This document shows, in pieces, positions 40,094-49,146 of a stretch of 64,000 nucleotides of DNA (its first letter is position 1; every line of letters starts with the position of its first letter). This DNA is from Rhizobiales bacterium 62-17. Its GTDB lineage: Bacteria; Pseudomonadota; Alphaproteobacteria; Rhizobiales; Beijerinckiaceae. The notes beneath the pieces were generated by a model that did not search any database, was not told the DNA's origin, and worked only from the letters and a program-made list of their open reading frames with translations. The DNA is taken from positions 1,210,964 through 1,274,963 of the forward strand of contig MKVW01000009.1 of the NCBI GenBank assembly GCA_001898965.1. Direction: 5' to 3'. The position numbers and the translations under genes were made by a program.

Positions 40094-43000
40094 TCAGTGC
40101 GCCTCGTCCCAGTTATGCGCGGCCTTGGCGTCAACCTGCAGCGGCACGGAGAGCTGCACGGCCGGATGTGGCGCCTCGACCATGATCTGCCGCACGACCT
40201 TGATGGTCGCATCCACCTCGGTCTCGGGCACTTCGAACACCAGTTCGTCATGCACCTGCAGCAGCATCTGCGCATTCAGCTTCGCCGCCGCCAGGGCATC
40301 ATCCATGCGCACCATGGCGCGGCGGATGATGTCGGCGGCCGAGCCCTGGATCGGCGCGTTGATCGCGGCGCGTTCGTTGAAGGCACGCTCTGAAGGGTTA
40401 GAGGCGGTGATGCGCGGATAGTGGCAGCGCCGGCCGAAGATCGTCGTCACATAACCCTGTTCGCGGCAAATCTTCTTCGTCGCGTCCATATAATCACGGA
40501 TGCCGGGGAAGCGTTCGAAATATTTGCGGATATAGGCGCCGGCTTCTTCACGCGGAATGCCGAGCTGGTTGGCAAGGCCGAAAGCCGACATGCCGTAGAT
40601 GATGCCGAAATTGATCGCCTTGGCGCGGCGGCGCACTTCGCTCGGCATGCCCTCGATCGGCACGTTGAACATTTCAGAGGCCGTCATCGCGTGAATGTCG
40701 AGGCCGTTGTCGAAAGCCGTCTTCAATTGCGGAATATCGGCGATATGAGCGAGCAGTCGCAGCTCGATCTGCGAATAGTCGGCGGAGATGAGCTTGTTGC
40801 CCGGCGCTGCGATGAAAGCCGTGCGGATCTTGCGGCCCGCCTCGTTGCGCACCGGAATATTCTGCAGGTTCGGTTCCGACGACGACAGGCGGCCGGTCGT
40901 CGTCGCCGCCAGCGCGTAGGAGGTGTGAACGCGATGGGTTTGCGGGTTCACATATTCGGGCAGAGCGTCCGTGTAGGTCGATTTCAGCTTCTGCAATTGC
41001 CGCCAGTCGAGAATGCGCGCCGGCAGCTCGTGGCCTTCCTCGGCGAGGTCTTCGAGCACGCCGGCGGCGGTGGACCAGGCGCCGGTGGCGGTCTTCTTGC
41101 CGCCGGGCAGGCCCATCTTGCCGAACAGAATGTCACCCAGCTGTTTCGGCGAGCCTAGATTGAAGCTCTCGCCCGCCAGTGCCTGGATTTCCGCTTCGAG
41201 CCGCGCCATGCCTTGCGCGAATTCGCCCGACAGCCGCGACAGGATTTGGCGGTCGATCGAAATGCCGCGCCGTTCCATGCGCGCCAAAGTGTCGATCATC
41301 GGCCGTTCCAGCGTCTCGTAGATGCTGTTCATGCGCTCGGCGACAAGGCGCGGCTTCAGCACGTTCCACAGCCGCAAGGTGACGTCGGTATCCTCAGCCG
41401 AATATTCGGTCGCCTTCTCGATGTTGACGCGGGCAAAGCCAATGAAATTGCGGCCGGTGCCAGCCACTTCGCCGAAGGGAATGGGCTTGTGGCCGAGAAT
41501 CTTTTCCGACAGCACGTCCATGCCGTGATCGCTGCGGCCGGCATCGAGCACATAGGACATGAGCAGTGTGTCTTCGACCGGCGCCATGGTGATGCCGTGC
41601 TGGCGCAACACGATCCAATCGAATTTGGCGTTATGGGCGATCTTCAACACACTCGGATCTTCGAGAATCGGTTTGACGCGGGCGAGCACCGCATCGAGGG
41701 TCAATTGCCCCGGCACCAGTTCGCCGCCGCCGAAGAGATCGCCGCCACCTTCGCCGCGATGGCCAATCGGCACATAGAAAGCTTCGCCCGGCTTGGCGCA
41801 GAAGGAGAGGCCGACGAGCTGCGTCTGCTGCGGATCGAGCGAGGAGGTTTCCGTGTCGATGGCGACGCGGCCGATGTCATAGGCGGAAGCGATCACCGCA
41901 TCGAGCGCATCGAGCGAAGTGATGGTCTGGTATTTTTTCAGATCGAAGGCCATCGAACGGAAGGCTTCGGCGCGCGCGCTGGCGAGCGCGCCGGGGCCGG
42001 TGGCGATGACGGCTGATGGCGCCTGCTCGCCATAGCGGGCGTTCTTGCGTGGGCCGTTGCTTTCGCTCTTGCCATTCGAAGCTTCGGCCGCGACGGGCGC
42101 TGCCGGTTCCGGTTCGGCGGCGGCCTCGCCGTTGCGGCCTCGCCAGCCGCCAGGGCCGACGAGGCGCGGATCGGCCTCGATCTCGTTGGCATCGACGGAG
42201 AAGATTTCCGCCGCGCGCCGGGTGATGACGGAAAATTCCATTGCCTTGAGGAAGGACACGAGGGTCTTGCCGTCGGGTGGATTGAGCGTGAGATCGTCGA
42301 TCGGCGTCAGCACCTTCACGTCGTCGACCAGGGTCACCAGCTTTTTCGAGATGCGGATCTTCTCGATGTTTTCCGGATTGGTCAGGGTCTCGCGGCGTTT
42401 CGGCTGCTTGATTTCGCCGGCCCGCGCCAGGAGCGCATCGAGGTCGCCATATTCGGTGATGAGCTGCGCGGCGGTCTTGATGCCGATGCCCGGCGCGCCC
42501 GGCACGTCGTCGGTGGAATCGCCGGCGAGCGCCTGCACATCGATCACCTTGTTGGCCGGCACGCCGAAATAATCCTGCACTTCCGCTTCGCCGATGCGCC
42601 GCTCTTCGCGCGCCCCCGCATTGCCGGCGATGCCGGAGGCGGGATCGTACATGGAAACGCCCGGCTGGATGAGCTGCATCAGATCCTTGTCGGCGGAGAC
42701 GATCAGCACGTCGGCGCCGCGCTCGCGCGCCTGGCGCGCATAGGTGGCGATCAGATCGTCGGCCTCATAGACATCCTGCTCGACCGGCAACAGACCGAAG
42801 GCGCGCACCGCTTCGCGCATCAGCGGGAATTGCGGAATGAGATCTTCCGGCGGTTCGGAGCGGTTGCCCTTGTAGGGCGGATAGATTTCCTTGCGGAACG
42901 AGTTTTCCGACTTGTCGAAAATGATGGCGAGATGGGTCGGCATGATGCCCATCGCGCCTTTTTCGATGAACTGGAATAGTTTCGTGCAGAACAGGCGCAC

Positions 43001-43144
43001 GGCGCCATTGGGCAGCCGGTCGGAGCGATAATTGTATTTCGCGTCCTGGCGCATCGATTGGAAATAGGCGCGGAAGACGAAGGACGATCCATCGACGAGG
43101 AAAATGTGGTCGCCCTTGGACAGGGGCTTGTGCGTCGGAGCCAT
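40094..43144 (-). CDS. polA: DNA polymerase I
   Basis: About 1016 residues from the ATG at 43144; a TTG nine codons upstream is less likely. 5'-nuclease domain: HIFLVDGSSFVFRAY, then DEADDLIA-type and GDSTDDVPGAPGIGIKTAAQ. 3'-5' exonuclease with intact motifs: AIDTETSSLDP, IAHNAKFDW, YSAEDTDVT, so proofreading should be active. Polymerase domain: SADYSQIELRLLAHI (motif A), RRRAKAINFGIIYGMSAFGL (motif B) and LLQVHDELVFEV (motif C). About 60 low-complexity Ala/Glu/Ser residues link the 5'-nuclease and exonuclease parts. It functions in Okazaki-fragment maturation and repair. Confidence 0.96.
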   Translation of the reverse strand: MAPTHKPLSKGDHIFLVDGSSFVFRAYFQSMRQDAKYNYRSDRLPNGAVRLFCTKLFQFIEKGAMGIMPTHLAIIFDKSENSFRKEIYPPYKGNRSEPPEDLIPQFPLMREAVRAFGLLPVEQDVYEADDLIATYARQARERGADVLIVSADKDLMQLIQPGVSMYDPASGIAGNAGAREERRIGEAEVQDYFGVPANKVIDVQALAGDSTDDVPGAPGIGIKTAAQLITEYGDLDALLARAGEIKQPKRRETLTNPENIEKIRISKKLVTLVDDVKVLTPIDDLTLNPPDGKTLVSFLKAMEFSVITRRAAEIFSVDANEIEADPRLVGPGGWRGRNGEAAAEPEPAAPVAAEASNGKSESNGPRKNARYGEQAPSAVIATGPGALASARAEAFRSMAFDLKKYQTITSLDALDAVIASAYDIGRVAIDTETSSLDPQQTQLVGLSFCAKPGEAFYVPIGHRGEGGGDLFGGGELVPGQLTLDAVLARVKPILEDPSVLKIAHNAKFDWIVLRQHGITMAPVEDTLLMSYVLDAGRSDHGMDVLSEKILGHKPIPFGEVAGTGRNFIGFARVNIEKATEYSAEDTDVTLRLWNVLKPRLVAERMNSIYETLERPMIDTLARMERRGISIDRQILSRLSGEFAQGMARLEAEIQALAGESFNLGSPKQLGDILFGKMGLPGGKKTATGAWSTAAGVLEDLAEEGHELPARILDWRQLQKLKSTYTDALPEYVNPQTHRVHTSYALAATTTGRLSSSEPNLQNIPVRNEAGRKIRTAFIAAPGNKLISADYSQIELRLLAHIADIPQLKTAFDNGLDIHAMTASEMFNVPIEGMPSEVRRRAKAINFGIIYGMSAFGLANQLGIPREEAGAYIRKYFERFPGIRDYMDATKKICREQGYVTTIFGRRCHYPRITASNPSERAFNERAAINAPIQGSAADIIRRAMVRMDDALAAAKLNAQMLLQVHDELVFEVPETEVDATIKVVRQIMVEAPHPAVQLSVPLQVDAKAAHNWDEAH

Positions 43145-43276
43145 GGTCTCGCTGCGGGAATGTTGCGGCAAATGCGGGCCCGCAGTTTAGCCGCTCCGCC
43201 GCAGCGATGCTATGCGTGGAATGCCGCTATCCCCGTCTCAGACCGAAAAACGCGGGGTAAAATCTTCGGCAAAACC

Positions 43277-44431
43277 TCAAGATTGCGGCGTGCTGCTGCC
43301 ATTCAACTGCCGCACGGCCTGCAATTTCACCGTCGTGGCAAGCTCTTGCGGGGCCGGCGTCTGGGTCAGCCCGAAGAGGCGCACGACGGCGACGGTGACA
43401 ACGGCGGTGAAACCCATGACGGCCAGCACCGCCAGGGCACCGGCATGGCTCGGCGCCAGCCGCGTCGTGACGAGAAGGCCGCTTAGAAGGCCGAAGACGA
43501 AAGGCGTCAGCAGGATCACCGGTCGCCACAGATGGGCGATCCGCGGTTCAGTGGCGAGGGCGCGAACGGATTGCACATGGCCGATCAGCCCCGACAGCAA
43601 AGTGACGGCCCCGATGCCGGCCAGCGCCAGGCCGAGTTTCGCGAAGGGCAGGCTGGTGAGCGGCGCGCCGGCGAGCGGCAAACTGACGAGCGCCGGGATC
43701 GCCACGGCGGTGGGATAGAAGGCGGTGAGTGCGTTGTAGAGGCACCAGACGCACAGAAACAGAATGGCCAATGTCGGATGTTTCGAGGCCCAGGCGGCGA
43801 GCATGCGCAATTGCCGCGCGTAGAGCGTGCCGATCACGAAATAGATGAAGCCACTCAAGGCTGCATCGATGAAGGCAAAGCCGGTGCGCGGCTCCATCAC
43901 GTGCAGGGCGATGGCCAGGAGCAACAGCAAGAGCGGGCGCGGGCCGATGAACCGTTGCACCGTCAGCATAAGCGCGGGCAGCGCCAACAAGGCCGGCACT
44001 TCCCAGATGCCGATGGTGGCGCGCAGCGATGCGGCCATGGCCGGCAGTGTGAGAAAGTTGGCGCCATAGATCGCTGCCGCGTTCAACGCCACCCACAGCG
44101 CGCTGTAGATGATCGCCGGTTCGATATAATCGCGCGACATGTCCTGCCATTTCGCGTGCAGCAGCCCATGACAGGCGAAACCGGCGAAGGCGAAATAGGC
44201 GGGCCAGGCGAAAGGTTCGAAAAAAGCCGCCAGCCGTGCGAGCCAGCCGAAACCCGATGGCAGCGCGCCGGCATGGGCCAATAGGGACATGAGCAGGCAG
44301 AGGACGAGTGCCAGCAAATGGCCGTTCAGAGCAAAGTTCTGGACCGGTGCGGGCGCAGCCGCGGCAGAGCCGAAGATCACGGGATTTGATCCCGGCTTTG
44401 GGCCGATCTGTGCATTGCCTTGCAACGACAT
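43277..44431 (-). CDS. polytopic membrane protein, possibly acyltransferase-3-like
   Basis: 384 residues from the ATG at 44431 (GGACAG upstream). The frame is open for another 157 codons upstream but that part only mirrors the ABC permease gene and is not coding. About ten hydrophobic helices, beginning NGHLLALVLCLLMSLLAHAG. The first-third pattern FAWPAYFAFAGFACHGLLHA, KWQDMSRDYIEP, resembles the start of acyltransferase-3 proteins, which O-acylate surface sugars, but I cannot see their conserved catalytic Arg/His set with confidence. Function open. Confidence 0.5.
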   Translation of the reverse strand: MSLQGNAQIGPKPGSNPVIFGSAAAAPAPVQNFALNGHLLALVLCLLMSLLAHAGALPSGFGWLARLAAFFEPFAWPAYFAFAGFACHGLLHAKWQDMSRDYIEPAIIYSALWVALNAAAIYGANFLTLPAMAASLRATIGIWEVPALLALPALMLTVQRFIGPRPLLLLLLAIALHVMEPRTGFAFIDAALSGFIYFVIGTLYARQLRMLAAWASKHPTLAILFLCVWCLYNALTAFYPTAVAIPALVSLPLAGAPLTSLPFAKLGLALAGIGAVTLLSGLIGHVQSVRALATEPRIAHLWRPVILLTPFVFGLLSGLLVTTRLAPSHAGALAVLAVMGFTAVVTVAVVRLFGLTQTPAPQELATTVKLQAVRQLNGSSTPQS

Positions 44432-44550
44432 CTGTCCTGTTTCCGTGCGCTGTGTTTCGTTGCGGGACAAAGCCCCGCGTGACACAGGCACGGCTGCAAG
44501 CCCCGGTCCGTCGCGCGGCCGGTGCGGATGTCGCTGTCCGGTAAGGTTAA

Positions 44551-46071
44551 TCAGGCGGTTGCGCGCGAGGGCCGGTTGAACCACAACACGGCGAGCGCCA
44601 GGCCGATCGGTAGGCATGCGAACACGCTGCCGAGCCCTGTCAGCACCATCGCCACCGCCCAGAGCAGCGACAACAGATGTTCCATCATGCCGATGAGCTT
44701 CGATTGCGAATGTCGCCGCATCACCATCGCCCGTCGTCCCGGCATCGGATGCCACAGATTGAGCAGCGCCGTTGACGATGCGGCGCAGATGGCGAAGACG
44801 ACAGCCCACAACGCAGCACTGGGCGAAACGAAAGCGAGGCCGATGAGCGGCAGTGCCAGGAACAGACCAAGTGGCAATGCGACCGCTTCCAGCTTGCGCC
44901 ATTCGATTTCAGCGCGTGTCACCGGCGCGCTGGCGAGAAATTCCGGCGCGTCCTCGCTCGATATGGTGATCCAGGCGAGAGAGGCCGAGAGCTGCGACGC
45001 GATGACGACGATGGCCGGCGCCACGGAAACGGCGGCGGCGCTTTGCGTGCCGAGACTGCGCCAGATGATGAGCGCCACCGGCAGCGTATAGATCACTTGC
45101 AGCAGCAATTGGCTGAGCAGCCAAGGATCGCGCGCGATCAGCCGCCATTCCTTGTGGCGAAGAATACGACCGCGCTGTGCGCGAAAGCGGATGGCCCGTG
45201 GCTTGGTGCGCGCCGCGCCAAGACCGGCCGATTGCACGGCGCTCGTCGTAAAAGCTCGCCCCATGATCAGACAGGTGAGGGCAAAGAGACCGACGGCAAG
45301 CGCAAACCAGAAGATCAACGCTTGCAGATCGCCGGCGGCTGCCCGCACAGGCAGCCACAACAGACCATGGCGATTGAACAGACCAGGCTCCGATCGCTCG
45401 ATCGCGGCGATGATGTTTTCCCGCGTCTCTTCCGGAAACAGATTGAGCACTTGCAGGCTGAGAACGAAGGCCGCGCCCACGCAGGTCGCCACCACCTGCG
45501 AGACGACACGGGTGCGGCGTGGTCCAAACAAACGGATGAGAGCGAGCGCCAGCGCGATGCCGATGGCCGTTGCGAACAGGCCGCCGGCCAAAAGAGTTGG
45601 ATAGATCGTCAGCCATCGCCAGCCATTGACGAGGACGTTCATATTGGCGATGGGCAGCACGAGAATGGCCACCGCGCCCATCGCCTCGGCGGCGATGGCG
45701 ATGGCGCGGGCGCCGAGAATATGCGTCGGCGGCAAGGGCGAGGCGAGCAGCAGATCGAGATCGCCGCGCGTATAAAGCGCCCGCGTCGCGCCTGTCAGCG
45801 ATTGTGAGACGAGCCAGAACAGGACGAAGAGCACGCCCGCTGCCAGGCTTGGATAGAACAGGCGCTGATCGCCGTCCTCGCCCAGCCAATGCGCGACGGG
45901 CCAGGCGAGGCCATGAAAGGCAATGAGCGCGGCGAGCAGGATCAGGCTCGCCGTGCGTGGCTTCAAGGCGCCGAACATGCCCTGCAAACGGCGCAGCGAC
46001 AGCCGCAGATCCTGGGCGATCAGCCAGCCGAAAGAGCCTGGCGTGAAGAAACGGGTGAAGTCTCGCCTCAT
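44551..46071 (-). CDS. ABC transporter permease (ABC-2-like)
   Basis: 506 residues with about 11-12 hydrophobic segments in two groups around a cytoplasmic stretch that includes RGRILRHKEWRLIARDPWLL. N-terminal region has LYTRGDLDLLLASPLPPTHI, a motif seen in large ABC-2-type exporters. Its ATG overlaps the stop of the ATP-binding gene (ATGA), so the pair forms one exporter. Cargo unknown. No substrate-binding protein, consistent with export. Confidence 0.82.
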   Translation of the reverse strand: MRRDFTRFFTPGSFGWLIAQDLRLSLRRLQGMFGALKPRTASLILLAALIAFHGLAWPVAHWLGEDGDQRLFYPSLAAGVLFVLFWLVSQSLTGATRALYTRGDLDLLLASPLPPTHILGARAIAIAAEAMGAVAILVLPIANMNVLVNGWRWLTIYPTLLAGGLFATAIGIALALALIRLFGPRRTRVVSQVVATCVGAAFVLSLQVLNLFPEETRENIIAAIERSEPGLFNRHGLLWLPVRAAAGDLQALIFWFALAVGLFALTCLIMGRAFTTSAVQSAGLGAARTKPRAIRFRAQRGRILRHKEWRLIARDPWLLSQLLLQVIYTLPVALIIWRSLGTQSAAAVSVAPAIVVIASQLSASLAWITISSEDAPEFLASAPVTRAEIEWRKLEAVALPLGLFLALPLIGLAFVSPSAALWAVVFAICAASSTALLNLWHPMPGRRAMVMRRHSQSKLIGMMEHLLSLLWAVAMVLTGLGSVFACLPIGLALAVLWFNRPSRATA

Positions 46072-46877
46072 GCGTCGATGGCAGTCGGCTGCGCCGCTGG
46101 GCCTTGTCCCGCTGGGCCCTGGCCCGTCAATTCGAGGAACACGTCTTCGAGTGTCGAATGGTTTTGTCCTGCGAGCTGGCGTAGCTCTGCGAGCGTGCCT
46201 TCGGCGATCAGCCGCCCGTCGTGAATGATGCCGATGCGGTCGGCGAGCCGTTCGGCGACATCGAGAATATGCGTCGTCAGCACGATGGCGGCGCCGGCGC
46301 GCACGCGCTCCATCAAGAGATCCTTCACCTGCCGGGCGATGGCGGCATCAAGTCCGGTCAGCGGCTCATCGAGCATCAGCAGATTGGGATCGTGGATCAG
46401 CGCGCCGGCCAGCGCCACCTTTTGCTTCATGCCGCGCGAAAAGCTTTCGCAGCGCTCGAAACGATGCTCCCACAGACCAAGCGTGTGCAGCAAAGCGACG
46501 GCGCGCTCTTCCGCGATCTCAGGCGCGACACTCCACAGGCCGGCGACGAATTCGAGATATTCGAGCGGATCGAGCTTGTCGTAGAGCATCGGCTCGTCGG
46601 GCAGCCAGGCCGTGATCCGTTTGGCGGCGATGGGATCGCGCCGCGCATCGATGCCAAAAACCTCGATCGTCCCTTCATCGGCCGGCAACAGGCCGGCGAC
46701 CATGCGCAAGGTCGTCGTCTTGCCGGCGCCATTGGGACCGAGCAGGGCGTAAAGCTCGCCGGCGCGCACGGTGAGATCGAGCCCGCCGACGGCGATGCGG
46801 TCGCCGAATCGCTTCGTCAGGCCGCGCAGGCTGACGGCGGCAGGTATGGTGGAAAAATGGTCTGCGGGACCCGTCAT
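46068..46877 (-). CDS. ABC transporter ATP-binding protein
   Basis: 269 residues, single nucleotide-binding domain: Walker A LLGPNGAGKTTTLRMV, Q-loop WLPDEPMLYDK, signature-like CESFSRGMKQKVALAGAL (LSxGQ variant SRGMK), Walker B LLMLDEPLTGLD, switch His in VLTTHILDVAE. Typical of CcmA/DrrA-type exporter ATPases. Translationally coupled to the permease gene downstream. Confidence 0.95.
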   Translation of the reverse strand: MTGPADHFSTIPAAVSLRGLTKRFGDRIAVGGLDLTVRAGELYALLGPNGAGKTTTLRMVAGLLPADEGTIEVFGIDARRDPIAAKRITAWLPDEPMLYDKLDPLEYLEFVAGLWSVAPEIAEERAVALLHTLGLWEHRFERCESFSRGMKQKVALAGALIHDPNLLMLDEPLTGLDAAIARQVKDLLMERVRAGAAIVLTTHILDVAERLADRIGIIHDGRLIAEGTLAELRQLAGQNHSTLEDVFLELTGQGPAGQGPAAQPTAIDA

Positions 46878-47106
46878 GAGCGATCCGTCGCGGCATAAGG
46901 CCGGCGGCCGGACTATCGCGCCGCCCCGCTTGCCCGCCGGTTAATGTGATCGCCGAAAACGGCCTGTATATGATTGGGAAGGCTTGGAATGCGCTCTGGC
47001 TCTACGCGCCGCGGGCCGGTTGCGGGAGAGATTATGGGGATTGGCCGCTTTCGTGCTGTCATGCGATTGACAAGGCGCCATCCCGCCCCGTAAGAGACCC
47101 CCCGTC

Positions 47107-47191
47107 GCCCAGGTGGTGGAATTGGTAGACACGCAGGTTTCAGGTACCTGTGCTGCAAGGCGTGAAGGTTCGAGTCCTTTCCTGGGCACCA
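47107..47191 (+). tRNA. tRNA-Leu (anticodon CAG)
   Basis: Acceptor stem GCCCAGG / CCTGGGC, long variable arm as in class II tRNAs, anticodon stem CAGGT / ACCTG with loop TTCAGGT giving anticodon CAG (reads CTG, the favoured Leu codon here). T-arm GAAGG-TTCGAGT-CCTTT. The 3' CCA is encoded (47189-47191). Confidence 0.95.
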
Positions 47192-47269
47192 ATTCTTTCG
47201 GAAAATCAGTAAGGTAGTTCGAAGCTGGCAACAGCCGGCCGACGGCTGCCTCGCCGTTGCGGCTAAGAC

Positions 47270-47671
47270 CTAATCCAGAAACGGCAATCCGGCGCATTCC
47301 AGCTGCCCGGAAGCGGCATCGAGAACCAGCGTGCCGGCGATCGTCGCCGGGCCGGCCGGATTCTCGGCGGCGGGCACGACCACGTGGAAGGACCAGAGCG
47401 GCTTGGCGACCGGTCCGCAGATGGACTTGCCGGCGCGCAGCAGTTCGGCCTTGCGAATGTGTTTGGAAACGTCCGCCGTGGTCTTGCCGTAAGGATCGCC
47501 CTTGAGAATGGCGACGGCTTTGGCCTGCGCCTGCCGCTTCGTCAGCAGCGTGTCGGCGAAAGCGGGAACGATCGCGCAAGAGATGAAATAAGAGATGACA
47601 CAAAAGACGAAACACGTCGTCGCAAGCGTTCGCGCGCCGATCTTCCACAGAGTTGCACGGGCTTCACTCAT
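47270..47671 (-). CDS. hypothetical secreted protein
   Basis: 133 residues. A positively charged head (MSEARATLWKIGARTLATTC) and hydrophobic stretch FVFCVISYFISCAIVPAFA form a signal peptide. The mature part begins with DTLLTKRQAQAKAVAILKGD and has two Cys (SICGP and LECAG) that may pair. No family recognised. Its ATG overlaps the stop of the small membrane-protein gene upstream (ATGA). It ends about 80 bp from the tRNA-Leu. Confidence 0.6.
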   Translation of the reverse strand: MSEARATLWKIGARTLATTCFVFCVISYFISCAIVPAFADTLLTKRQAQAKAVAILKGDPYGKTTADVSKHIRKAELLRAGKSICGPVAKPLWSFHVVVPAAENPAGPATIAGTLVLDAASGQLECAGLPFLD

Positions 47672-47808
47672 GGCGGCGAGCCTATCGGTTGAACCGGAAC
47701 TTTGCTCGGAACGACAGGGCTTTCAGTCGTTTCTGATATGAGCATCGCAATGCAGACGATCATCACAAGCAAGGCGATCGCGAGGTAACAGATCGTCCGA
47801 TCGGACAT
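47668..47808 (-). CDS. small single-pass membrane protein
   Basis: 46 residues from the ATG at 47808 (GAGAG upstream): MSDRTICYLAIALLVMIVCI is one membrane helix, then a short Pro/Val-rich tail. A longer in-frame extension to 47931 is possible but reads as non-coding. Overlaps the start of the following secreted-protein gene by four bases, which supports it being translated. No family recognised. Confidence 0.5.
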   Translation of the reverse strand: MSDRTICYLAIALLVMIVCIAMLISETTESPVVPSKVPVQPIGSPP

Positions 47809-48200
47809 GGCTCTCGATTTTGTTTGAATCCATCGCTGGCAGTCGTGCTCTGAAGATGAGCGTGCGATGGCATGTGGCAATTTCGGTTCTGCAAAGTCGG
47901 TTTTGTATCCGCAACGTCGACAGGCGGACAAAGTTCACGGCGCTCTCGCGATTTGTCGGATTTTTTTGGATCGAAAAGCTTCGCCGTTCGTTGAGTCCTT
48001 GGTGCGTCACGAAAAGGGGCTCGCGCGGGCGACAATCCTCTTGATCATATGGATTTCGGTGGTCGCAACCTATTGATAATTTGATCTTATCCGATGGCCG
48101 GTTGAAACCGGTGGGGGCATCGGCTAGGTCTAATCGTCATACGACTAAATTCTTGGAGGCCGTCACTGTCGCAGAGGCGTCAGCAGAGGAGAGCACGCAT
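47809..48200. other. 392-bp intergenic region, no convincing gene
   Basis: Separates the small membrane-protein gene from the methyltransferase. Lower in GC than most of the window. Several short frames exist but none has coding-like composition or a ribosome site. The methyltransferase frame is open back to a TTG at 48081, so the first part of that gene may lie in here. Confidence 0.4.
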
Positions 48201-49139
48201 TTGTCTGGAACACTCGCCAGAATTAATCAAAACAAGGCCGTCTTTGACGACATCTACACACAGAGCGATCCGAGATCTTACTTTTCGGTGCTGGGCGCTC
48301 TCGATTACATGATCCCCGATGTCGCTGAACCGGTGATCAGGCAATTGCTCGATGCAAGAGCCCGCCATTACGGCCATTCCAACACCGTGCTCGATATCGG
48401 TTGTTCCTATGGAATCAATGCTGCCATTCACCGTTTTCCGGTGAACTTCGCCAATTTGCGTCAGCGCTATGCGCGTCGCGAGATCATGGAACTCGATGAC
48501 GACGAGATGATCCGCCTCGATCGCAATTTCTATGCGAGCTGGCCCGACATCGGCCTTGGCCAATTCATCGGCGTCGACATTTCCGAAACCGCCATTCGCT
48601 ATGCCAATGCGGTTGGATTACATGCGAACGGCATCGCGGTCGATTTGGAAAACGAAAAGCTCTCGGCCCGCAACGCCGCGATTGTGAAGCCCGCCAATGT
48701 GCTGCTGTCGACGGGCGCGATCGGCTATGTCACCGACCGCACCTATCAGCAGCTTCTCGATGCGGTTGAAACCACGCCGTGGATCATCTCCTTCGTTTTG
48801 CGCATGTTCCCCTATGATGATTTCGTCGATGCGTTCGACGAGCGGGGCATGGTGACGGAGAAACTCGCTGGATCGACCTTCGTGCAGCGTCGTTTCCGCG
48901 ACGAACAGGAATTCGAGCGCAGCCTGCATACGCTGAGATGCCGCGGCATCGACACGTCGGGCTTCGAAGCGGATGGCCTGTTCCAGGCCGAACTGTTCGT
49001 CACCCGGCCGAAGAGCGATGCCGAAGCCATGCCGCTCACCGATATCGTGACGGTGACCAGCGGCCGCTTCAGCAATTTTGGCGCCCGTTACGTCGAAGTC
49101 GGTCAGCGCAACGACATTCGTGTCGCCATCGGCGCCTGA
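48201..49139 (+). CDS. class I SAM-dependent methyltransferase
   Basis: 312 residues if the TTG at 48201 is used; GAGGAG lies nine bases upstream. A TTG at 48081 would add 40 residues but has no ribosome site. The SAM-binding motif I is NTVLDIGCSYGINAAI, followed by FIGVDISETAIRYANAVGLH (motif II region) and LLSTGAIGYVTDRTY. The C-terminal part is not a familiar domain. Substrate unknown. It is convergent with the molybdenum-hydroxylase operon (7 bp between stops) and not part of it. Confidence 0.75.
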   Translation: MSGTLARINQNKAVFDDIYTQSDPRSYFSVLGALDYMIPDVAEPVIRQLLDARARHYGHSNTVLDIGCSYGINAAIHRFPVNFANLRQRYARREIMELDDDEMIRLDRNFYASWPDIGLGQFIGVDISETAIRYANAVGLHANGIAVDLENEKLSARNAAIVKPANVLLSTGAIGYVTDRTYQQLLDAVETTPWIISFVLRMFPYDDFVDAFDERGMVTEKLAGSTFVQRRFRDEQEFERSLHTLRCRGIDTSGFEADGLFQAELFVTRPKSDAEAMPLTDIVTVTSGRFSNFGARYVEVGQRNDIRVAIGA

Positions 49140-49146
49140 CGCGCGA

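Noticed and set aside
44432..44902. N-terminal extension of the membrane-protein gene ending at 43277
   Set aside because: The added 157 codons overlap the ABC permease in another frame and have no membrane or domain signal; ATG 44431 with GGACAG is a normal start.
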